IMG/VR virus record: IMGVR_UViG_3300042514_001575
Coordinates: 1 to 27,799 of that record
Length of the DNA: 27,799 nt
Reading direction: 5' to 3' (one strand)
From: a virus
The notes under the pieces are model-generated. The model was not told where the DNA came from, searched no databases, and worked only from the letters and a program-made list of their open reading frames with translations. Below are positions 1 to 6,457 of this stretch, in pieces; within the stretch, counting starts at the first letter, position 1, and the number at the start of each line of letters is the position of its first letter. Both the position numbers and the translations under genes were made by a program.

Positions 1-1336
1 TTCCAGATGAACCACTTGTTCCTGAACTTCCGCTTGTTCCAGATGAACCACTTGTACCTGATGAACCGCTTGTTCCAGATGAGCCACTTGTTCCAGATGA
101 GCCACTTGTTCCTGAACTTCCACTTGTACCTGAACTTCCGCTTGTTCCTGAACTTCCGCTTGTTCCAGATGAGCCACTTGTTCCTGATGAGCCACTTGTT
201 CCTGAACTTCCGCTTGTACCTGATGAACCGCTTGTACCTGATGAGCCACTTGTTCCTGAACTTCCACTTGTTCCTGAACTTCCACTTGTACCTGAACTTC
301 CGCTTGTTCCAGATGAGCCACTTGTACCTGATGAGCCACTTGTTCCTGAACTTCCACTTGTTCCTGAACTTCCACTTGTTCCTGAACTTCCACTTGTTCC
401 TGAACTTCCGCTTGTTCCAGATGAGCCACTTGTACCTGATGAGCCACTTGTACCTGATGAGCCACTTGTTCCTGAACTTCCACTTGTTCCTGAACTTCCA
501 CTTGTTCCTGAACTTCCACTTGTTCCTGAACTTCCACTTGTTCCTGAACTTCCGCTTGTTCCAGATGAACCACTTGTACCTGATGAACCGCTTGTTCCAG
601 ATGAGCCACTTGTACCTGATGAACCACTTGTTCCTGAACTTCCACTTGTTCCAGAACTTCCACTTGTACCTGAACTTCCGCTTGTTCCAGATGAACCGCT
701 TGTTCCAGATGAACCACTTGTTCCTGAACTTCCGCTTGTACCTGAACTTCCACTTGTTCCAGAACTTCCACTTGTACCTGAACTTCCGCTTGTTCCAGAT
801 GAACCGCTTGTTCCAGATGAACCACTTGTTCCTGAACTTCCGCTTGTACCTGATGAACCACTTGTTCCTGAACTTCCACTTGTTCCAGATGAACCACTTG
901 TTCCTGAACTTCCACTTGTTCCTGAACTTCCACTTGTTCCTGACCTTCCACGTGTTCCTGATGAACCACTTGTTCCTGAACTTCCGCTTGTTCCTGAACT
1001 TCCACTTGTTCCTGAACTTCCACTTGTTCCTGAACTTCCACTTGTTCCTGATGAGCCACTTGTTCCTGAACTTCCGCTTGTACCTGATGAACCACTTGTA
1101 CCTGAACTTCCACTTGTTCCTGAACTTCCACTTGTTCCTGATGAGCCACTTGTTCCAGATGAACCACTTGTTCCTGAACTTCCACTTGTTCCTGAACTTC
1201 CACTTGTTCCTGATGAGCCACTTGTTCCTGAACTTCCACTTGTTCCAGATGAGCCACTTGTTCCTGAACTTCCGCTTGTTCCAGATGAGCCACTTGTTCC
1301 TGATGAACCACTTGTTCCTGAACTTCCGCTTGTTCC
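1..1336 (-). repeat. 9-bp tandem coding repeat (Gly-Thr/Ser-Ser)n
   Basis: About 148 tandem 9-bp units. On the coding strand they read GGN ACA AGY (Gly-Thr-Ser), GGN AGT TCN or GGN TCA TCT (both Gly-Ser-Ser), so Gly-Ser-Ser has two unrelated synonymous spellings. Units often alternate Thr-Ser and Ser-Ser, giving an 18-bp higher-order period. The plus strand is also open through the array purely because of this periodicity. Such arrays can change length by slippage or recombination. Confidence 0.95.
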
Positions 1337-1717
1337 ATTTTGACCAGCAAGAATATCAAATGTTAATAAACTACTTCCAATTGTTATCTCATCTGTTGTT
1401 GTTAAATAAAATGTTTTACCAGAATATGTTAATCCTGATAATACCAAAACCTCAACACCAGTATAAACATCGTCACTGATATTAAAATCATAATCACGGC
1501 TTAATAATTCTGATGTTTCTAATTTGTATATTCCATTATTTTGTGGCGAATTTTGTTGCCACACCAGTATTCTATCATTAACATCAATATTAATCCCATC
1601 AATTGATGTTGGTGTTGTTGCTCCAGATAGTACTATATGACCTGTTGTTGCAACAATACACGGCCTTTTCTTCGTTGTTGAAATGGCCTGACCATAAATA
1701 TTTAATCTAGTTGGCAT
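1..1717 (-). CDS. Tail fibre with long Gly-Thr/Ser-Ser collagen-like array (partial, C-terminus outside window)
   Basis: ATG at 1717-1715 opens a minus-strand frame that stays open to base 1 (572 full codons), so the 3' end is missing. Residues 1-127 form a compact domain whose motif IDVNDRILVWQQNSPQNNGI (about residues 43-62) matches the 'gDRVLV..Q....NGIY' signature common near the N-terminus of phage tail fibres. From about residue 128 (base 1336) the protein is almost only Gly-Thr-Ser and Gly-Ser-Ser triplets, at least 148 of them, with no proline. The likely role is a long trimeric, collagen-like shaft carrying a distal receptor-binding domain that is not visible here. It lies 141 bp downstream of the 835-residue fibre, on the same strand, behind its own AT-rich leader. 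The one clear irregularity in the array is a Gly-Thr-Arg-Gly-Arg-Ser stretch at 944-955. The fibre class is well supported; the receptor is unknown. Confidence 0.85.
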   Translation of the reverse strand, partial: MPTRLNIYGQAISTTKKRPCIVATTGHIVLSGATTPTSIDGINIDVNDRILVWQQNSPQNNGIYKLETSELLSRDYDFNISDDVYTGVEVLVLSGLTYSGKTFYLTTTDEITIGSSLLTFDILAGQNGTSGSSGTSGSSGTSGSSGTSGSSGTSGSSGTSGSSGTSGSSGTSGSSGTSGSSGTSGSSGTSGSSGTSGSSGTSGSSGTSGSSGTSGSSGTSGSSGTSGSSGTSGSSGTSGSSGTSGSSGTSGSSGTRGRSGTSGSSGTSGSSGTSGSSGTSGSSGTSGSSGTSGSSGTSGSSGTSGSSGTSGSSGTSGSSGTSGSSGTSGSSGTSGSSGTSGSSGTSGSSGTSGSSGTSGSSGTSGSSGTSGSSGTSGSSGTSGSSGTSGSSGTSGSSGTSGSSGTSGSSGTSGSSGTSGSSGTSGSSGTSGSSGTSGSSGTSGSSGTSGSSGTSGSSGTSGSSGTSGSSGTSGSSGTSGSSGTSGSSGTSGSSGTSGSSGTSGSSGTSGSSGTSGSSGTSGSSGTSGSSGTSGSSGTSGSSGTSGSSGTSGSSGTSGSSGTSGSSGTSGSSG

Positions 1718-1751
1718 ATTATTATTTTTTTACTTATACATAAATACTTTA

Positions 1752-1769
1752 AGGTTTTAAAAAAAACCT
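1752..1769 (-). terminator. Short A/T-rich hairpin between the two fibre genes
   Basis: Perfect 7-bp inverted repeat (AGGTTTT / AAAACCT) with a 4-nt loop in the 141-bp gap between the 835-residue fibre and the next fibre gene. In the direction of transcription it is not followed by a clean U-tract, so it is a weak terminator candidate or only a leader hairpin. The rest of the gap (1718-1858) is extremely AT-rich. It also holds a direct repeat TACTTTATAAAAAA at 1789-1802 and 1823-1836. Confidence 0.3.
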
Positions 1770-1858
1770 AAAATATAAAATTATTATATACTTTATAAAA
1801 AAAACATATATACTAAAACACTTACTTTATAAAAAATAGTATTCTATATCTTTAAATA

Positions 1859-4366
1859 TTATTCTCCTAACCATATTGCTTGAAACCAAGACCTAGTTAC
1901 TTCTTGTGTTCTTGCATTTGCATTAGAACCATTATTAATAATATTTACATAGTCAGTTGAGCCATTTAGATATAAAATTTTTCTTACTTGTTGTATTATT
2001 GAAGATATTGAACCCGCTATTCCTATAGTACTGCCATTTTTTTGTATTCCCATATTAGCTTCTCCATTTCTATAGACATCATAACTAGCCGCAATTTCCC
2101 AATAACCTGCTTTTAGTGGTGTAAAGGTATAAGTTGAAGTATTAAACCATGCACTTGATACATTTACACTATTATTCACAATACTATATCTACAAGTATC
2201 ATTAGTAAAACTACCTGGTAAAGTATAAACAACGTCTGCATATGCTTCAAGTAAATAAAGTGCTACACTTGTTCCAGATGAACCACTTGTTCCAGATGTA
2301 CCGCTACTCCCAGATGAACCACTTGTCCCTGATGAGCCACTAGAACCTGAAATACCACTTGTTCCTCCTATTGCACCAGTAGATGTTAAAACAAATGAAT
2401 AATTACTATTCCCTTCTGTATAATATGTAACATTTTTTGATGAACCTTGTTGATTATTAAGATATATTCTAACAATCATCCTATTAGTTGGATTGATTGT
2501 TGTTGTTGGTAAAGTTATATCAACATTTGCCTCAACTGGTGTTGACCCATCTAACCAATTTATAAGACTAACATTTGATGTTATTATTGGTCCAATTGTT
2601 TGTCCACTAAAATTAGCCAATTGTATCTCAACATAAACATCCATCAAATCATTTTGATTTGTTTTTAAGAAATGTAAATGAAATTTTTGTGTCCCACCTG
2701 GTATTACAGAAAAACCTAATTCAGGCGTTATATAATCTGAAACTAATGTCCCTGTTGAATTACCTGGAACTAATATAACAACACTTTGTTGTGGTGTGTC
2801 AAGTGGAGTAATTGATAGGGCTTTATACCCATTAACATCTGAATTTTGGCTTTCATTGAAATAATAAACTTGACCTGCACTTATACCTTGTAACCCACTA
2901 CTACCTGACGTACCACTTGTTCCTGACGTGCCTGATGTTCCATCTATACCTGATGTTCCGCTGCTTCCAGATGAACCACTTGTCCCATCTATACCTGATG
3001 TTCCGCTGCTTCCAGATGAACCACTTGTTCCCTCTGTGCCTGATGTTCCTGAACTGCCAGATGAACCACTTGTTCCAGATGTTCCATTACTCCCACTTGT
3101 ACCTGATGTACCATTAACACCAATAACAACACCACCATATATCTTTAATATACAATTTGGTGTTGGTGGTGGATTAGCATTATTGATTACTAAAGTTGTA
3201 CCTGACAATATGGTATAATCTACATCATATTGTTGCAATTGCCCATTATAAAAAAATAAATGATTACCTATATCAACAGATTCAGATATTGTAAATGTTC
3301 TATTAGAATTATTCTGAACTCCTGTTATTTCTAATTCAGTTAATGGATTACCAGATGAACCACTTGTTCCAGATGAACCACTTGAACCACTTGTTCCAGA
3401 TGTTCCAGATGTTCCATTAAAACCAATAACAACACTACCATATATCTTTAATATACAATTTGGTGTTGGTGGCGGATTAGCATTATCAATTACTAAAGTT
3501 GTGCCTGATAATATGGTATAATCTACACCATATTGTTGCAATTGCCCATTATAAAAAAATAAATGATTACTTATATCAACAGATTCAGATATTGTAAATG
3601 TTCTATTAGAATTATTCTGAACTCCTGTTATTTCTAATTCAGTTAATGGATCACCAGATGAGCCACTTGTTCCAGATGTTCCTGCTAAACCACCAGATGT
3701 ACCACTTGTTCCAGATGTCCCCGTTGTTCCCCCACTAATACTAATGCTAAACCCTGATATTGGTATTGTATTCCCTGAACTATCATATAAATATAATGTG
3801 GTATCTCCTGAACTATATGTTCCACCTGTGATATAAATCTCTGGATTGAACTCAACCCATCTTGCATCCCCTCTTGTTACTCCACTTATGCCTTCAATGG
3901 TTGACCCTGTCCAAGCATTTAACAATAATTTACCTTCATCTGTATTATCATATATCTGATAACCAAAATCAATATTTACAACAGAACCAACATTTATAGC
4001 ATTATTAAATAATGTTTCATAGTTTGGTATTTGGTATTGATATGTCTTATTATTCTCATAAACATAAGCAATCATACCAAGTTTTCTCCTTCCAGAAGAA
4101 ATCCCATCTGAATATAAATTGACTACATTTGGAAAATTGTTTGGTGCATTATAACTAAAATCAATGGGAATGGTATTTCCTGAATATAATATTGTCCCTG
4201 TTGCACCACTTGGTATGTTAAAATTTAAATCACTTAATTTAAAAACCTCGTAAAAACCACCAACTTGGAATGAACTAAAATTGCTTCCGGTATTTGAATC
4301 TGTCCTAACTGAATTTGGCCCAGATAGTACAACTGATGATTTAGGATTTTTATAATTAAAACTCAT
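1859..4366 (-). CDS. Tail fibre: collagen-like spacers, duplicated module, C1q/TNF-like tip
   Basis: 835 residues from ATG 4366. Visible architecture: N-terminal domain 1-210; Gly-Thr/Ser-Ser triplets 213-238; a module 239-318 (motif FYNGQLQQYGVDYTILSGTT, the 'NGQLQ..g.DYt.sGtt' pattern of phage fibre modules); triplets 318-338; a near-identical second module 340-419; a longer triplet block 419-490 with variants GID, GTE, GSN; an all-beta domain about 495-665; triplets 668-699; and a C-terminal domain 700-835. The last contains FTPLKAGYWEIAASYDVYRN and ends in WFQAIWLGE, typical of C1q/TNF-like trimeric jelly-roll tips. It probably forms a trimeric receptor-binding fibre, with the collagen-like parts as flexible stalks. 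It is separated by 93 bp from the gene upstream, with a possible promoter and hairpin there. The fold is inferred from pattern, not from a search. Confidence 0.85.
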   Translation of the reverse strand: MSFNYKNPKSSVVLSGPNSVRTDSNTGSNFSSFQVGGFYEVFKLSDLNFNIPSGATGTILYSGNTIPIDFSYNAPNNFPNVVNLYSDGISSGRRKLGMIAYVYENNKTYQYQIPNYETLFNNAINVGSVVNIDFGYQIYDNTDEGKLLLNAWTGSTIEGISGVTRGDARWVEFNPEIYITGGTYSSGDTTLYLYDSSGNTIPISGFSISISGGTTGTSGTSGTSGGLAGTSGTSGSSGDPLTELEITGVQNNSNRTFTISESVDISNHLFFYNGQLQQYGVDYTILSGTTLVIDNANPPPTPNCILKIYGSVVIGFNGTSGTSGTSGSSGSSGTSGSSGNPLTELEITGVQNNSNRTFTISESVDIGNHLFFYNGQLQQYDVDYTILSGTTLVINNANPPPTPNCILKIYGGVVIGVNGTSGTSGSNGTSGTSGSSGSSGTSGTEGTSGSSGSSGTSGIDGTSGSSGSSGTSGIDGTSGTSGTSGTSGSSGLQGISAGQVYYFNESQNSDVNGYKALSITPLDTPQQSVVILVPGNSTGTLVSDYITPELGFSVIPGGTQKFHLHFLKTNQNDLMDVYVEIQLANFSGQTIGPIITSNVSLINWLDGSTPVEANVDITLPTTTINPTNRMIVRIYLNNQQGSSKNVTYYTEGNSNYSFVLTSTGAIGGTSGISGSSGSSGTSGSSGSSGTSGTSGSSGTSVALYLLEAYADVVYTLPGSFTNDTCRYSIVNNSVNVSSAWFNTSTYTFTPLKAGYWEIAASYDVYRNGEANMGIQKNGSTIGIAGSISSIIQQVRKILYLNGSTDYVNIINNGSNANARTQEVTRSWFQAIWLGE
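3111..3375 (-). repeat. Duplicated fibre module, copy 2 (C-terminal copy)
   Basis: 265-bp direct repeat of 3414-3678 at an offset of 303 bp, with 11 mismatches by eye (about 96% identity) and no gaps. It encodes the second module (residues about 340-419). Several changes alter the protein, for example Ser to Gly, Gly to Asp and Asp to Asn relative to copy 1. Confidence 0.95.
3414..3678 (-). repeat. Duplicated fibre module, copy 1 (N-terminal copy)
   Basis: Partner of 3111-3375. It encodes residues about 239-318 of the fibre. Each copy is flanked by Gly-Thr/Ser-Ser coding repeats, which would provide homology for unequal crossover. Confidence 0.95.
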
Positions 4367-4385
4367 TAACTAATTTATTATTTTT

Positions 4386-4393
4386 TATAAATA
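4386..4393 (-). promoter_or_regulatory. TATTTATA element upstream of the 835-residue fibre gene
   Basis: TATTTATA on the coding strand, 19 nt before ATG 4366, in an intergenic gap. The same 8-mer lies 11-19 nt before three other leader-bearing genes in this window. A promoter core or a leader element is possible. The sequence is AT-rich and the word also occurs inside genes, so this is tentative. Confidence 0.3.
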
Positions 4394-4402
4394 TATAAAA
4401 TT

Positions 4403-4436
4403 ACATTTTAACCATAACTTAAATGGTTGTAAATGT
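4403..4436 (-). terminator. Hairpin downstream of the 481-residue Thr-Pro gene
   Basis: Imperfect inverted repeat: ACATTT and AACCAT pair with ATGGTT and AAATGT across a 7-nt loop, with a small internal bulge (12 paired bases). It lies 24 nt after the stop codon at 4460 and before the next gene's leader. On the minus strand it is followed by AATTTTATATATT, a weak U-rich tract. It is a likely weak intrinsic terminator or mRNA 3' end structure. Confidence 0.45.
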
Positions 4437-4459
4437 TATTCTATTTGTTGGTGTTGAAA

Positions 4460-5905
4460 TTAAATTGGTGTAGGAGTTGGTGTTGGAGTTAATGTGTTTG
4501 TTGGTGTAGGAGTTGCTGTATTTGTTGGCGTCTTTGTGTTAGTAGGAGTAATTGTCCTTGTTGGGGTAGGGGTTTTAGTTTGAGTCATAGTTATAGTTGG
4601 TGTTGGTGTTAATGTATTTGTTGGTGTTGGAGTTGGTGATGGGCATATTGTTGAACCAGTAATAACCCCAACTGAATCAGTTGAATAGCAATATCCGTTT
4701 ATGCTAAAATTCTTTGCCCCATTCCAACTGCTATCGTCATTGTTTATACATGATTGAAAATCAATATAATATTTCTGACCATTTGCACCATTAAATGTTG
4801 TTGTTTTTCCACATATTCTGGTATTTGCAACCTCCCTACAAACATCATAACAAGATAATACTGATGGGGTTGACGGATCCAAATAAACATCAAAACAATT
4901 GCAACCATTTAAATCTGGTATTAAGGAATTTCCCTTAAAATATATTTTGTTATCATTATTTAATCTGAAATTTGTATTGCTAAATGTTGTATATATATGA
5001 TAATAATTTTGTGGAATTGTGAAGCCACTATATATTACCGTTAATTCTGCATATAATAAATTTGTATTAACCGGGACTAATGATGTTGAATCCCCATATT
5101 CATTAACCCCAATGTTGCTAACAAGATTTCTATTTGTGTCCATATTTGGTATAACCCAAGTATACCAAGAATAACCTGTTGTCAAATATGCTGGAACTTC
5201 ATGCGTCTTGAATAAATAAGCTTGAATTAAATTACCATATTCATCAAATCCACCACTATTTTGGCGTATCTTTGTTGTTCTTACTTGTGGTGCATTTGCT
5301 CCCCAACCTGAAAAGGATATATACCTATTAATCTGGTCATTAAATGTTGCTGCACTTATTGATGGAGCAATACCATTTGAAAATCCCCTAAATAAACTAC
5401 CACCAGATGACATCCAAGAATTGAACTCCACATTCATACTAACTGGCTCAATAAATAAATAAGCCTCATACTCTTCCGGTGTTGTTGGGGTAACTGTTGG
5501 AGTTATGGTTGGTGTTGGAGTATTTGTCTTTGTTGGGGTATTTGTTGGTGTTGGAGTGTTTGTTGATGTTACAGATGGTGTTGGCGTCTGTGTTGGCGTC
5601 TTTGTTGGCGTCTGTGTTATAGATGGTGTTATACTTGGGGTTGGTGTTATAGATGGTGTTGGAGTTGGGGTTGTGCATAAAATCTCAAGAGTTATTCCAG
5701 CCAAAAATTGCTCTCTTGTTATATTGCTATATATTGGCTCACTATCAATTGTATCAATATAAAAATTAAATGGACCTTTTGAGTGAGATGAGGGATTTAA
5801 TTGTAAGAAATACCTTGAACAAGCAGTAACCCCTGTTATCTCATTCTCTATGCTATTCTCACATATTGGATCAATATTTACTACAATTAATTTATATGTT
5901 GCCAT
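4460..5905 (-). CDS. Thr-Pro-linker multidomain tail/adhesin protein
   Basis: 481 residues from ATG 5905, which directly abuts the upstream stop (TAAATG). Domains: a small N-terminal domain (1-77, containing GPFNFYIDTIDSEPIYSNIT); a Thr-Pro linker 79-143; a beta-rich domain 145-330 (motifs AYLFIEPVSMNVEFNSWM and RYISFSGWG); a Cys-rich region 334-421 with about eight cysteines; and a second Thr-Pro linker 422-480. The chain stops inside this last linker (…TPTPTPI) with no further domain, which suggests loss of a C-terminal domain. Thr-Pro repeats separate folded domains in adhesins and could carry O-glycans; that is inference. No named family was recognised for the folded parts. Its place among fibre and SprB-like genes argues for a tail appendage or virion decoration. 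Confidence 0.75.
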   Translation of the reverse strand: MATYKLIVVNIDPICENSIENEITGVTACSRYFLQLNPSSHSKGPFNFYIDTIDSEPIYSNITREQFLAGITLEILCTTPTPTPSITPTPSITPSITQTPTKTPTQTPTPSVTSTNTPTPTNTPTKTNTPTPTITPTVTPTTPEEYEAYLFIEPVSMNVEFNSWMSSGGSLFRGFSNGIAPSISAATFNDQINRYISFSGWGANAPQVRTTKIRQNSGGFDEYGNLIQAYLFKTHEVPAYLTTGYSWYTWVIPNMDTNRNLVSNIGVNEYGDSTSLVPVNTNLLYAELTVIYSGFTIPQNYYHIYTTFSNTNFRLNNDNKIYFKGNSLIPDLNGCNCFDVYLDPSTPSVLSCYDVCREVANTRICGKTTTFNGANGQKYYIDFQSCINNDDSSWNGAKNFSINGYCYSTDSVGVITGSTICPSPTPTPTNTLTPTPTITMTQTKTPTPTRTITPTNTKTPTNTATPTPTNTLTPTPTPTPI

Positions 5906-6457
5906 TTAACAATCTATTATTTTAAAATAACTACAAGAATTTATATCTTTTATGGTAACAATAACTTGATTTGACCCAGAAAATCTATTGGGGACATCAA
6001 TGGTAAGTGGTAATATTCCAGTATTTGTTATTGTTGTAATATAAGTTTCATAATTCCTATTTATGTCTGATATATAAATACCAAATGGTGGAGTTCCTAT
6101 TATAGATGTTAATGTTATTTTATTATTTGATGAGGCAATTGGAATATACCCTGGAGTTGAAGATGGGGTTGGAGTTGGAGTTGGAGTAATTGATGTAATA
6201 TCAGTTATACTATAAACAATATCACAATTAATATAACAATTTAATTTCTTTGTTGTTCTGCATCCTTCACTATCCTCAATAATAATGGTAACTTGGGGAG
6301 CTGAATTAAATATAATAGGTAATTCATATGTTATATCAACCACCAAAGGTAATGTTGTTACTTGACCCAGATAGTTTTCATTCCCCCCAAATGCATCAGA
6401 TACATATATATTTAAAGGAGTTGCCCCACTTATACTTGAAATAATAATGTTTGTCAT
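5906..6457 (-). CDS. Two-domain beta-sandwich (SprB/Ig-like) tail protein
   Basis: 183 residues. ATG 6457 overlaps the upstream stop as ATGA. Two homologous domains are visible: residues about 1-76, with ATPLNIYVSDAFGG and VTIIIEDSEGCRTTKKLNC, and about 105-183, with GTPPFGIYISDINRN and VIVTIKDINSCSYFKIIDC. A short Thr-Pro linker (about 90-101) joins them. Each domain has the 'G.PP..iyisD…v.i.D..gC' layout of SprB-like repeats, also seen in the gene immediately upstream. It probably extends or decorates the same tail appendage, and its translation is probably coupled to both neighbours. The exact function is unknown. Confidence 0.7.
   Translation of the reverse strand: MTNIIISSISGATPLNIYVSDAFGGNENYLGQVTTLPLVVDITYELPIIFNSAPQVTIIIEDSEGCRTTKKLNCYINCDIVYSITDITSITPTPTPTPSSTPGYIPIASSNNKITLTSIIGTPPFGIYISDINRNYETYITTITNTGILPLTIDVPNRFSGSNQVIVTIKDINSCSYFKIIDC

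Noticed and set aside
1-1336. Possible CRISPR array because of dense direct repeats
   Set aside because: Units are 9 bp with no unique spacers and maintain one coding frame; this is a protein-coding repeat.
7-1479. Plus-strand open frame of 490 codons (Phe/Leu/Asn/His-rich repeats)
   Set aside because: It is the antisense of the Gly-Thr/Ser-Ser repeat array; openness follows from the 9-bp periodicity, and the minus frame has a recognisable fibre N-terminal domain.
2917-3218. Plus-strand frames rich in Pro-Asp-Val and Met-Phe repeats
   Set aside because: Antisense shadows of the collagen-like coding repeats inside the 835-residue fibre; no independent start context.
5466-5762. Val-Gly repeat frame (plus) and Asn-Thr repeat frame (minus, other phase)
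   Set aside because: Both are shadows of the Thr-Pro linker in the 481-residue gene.
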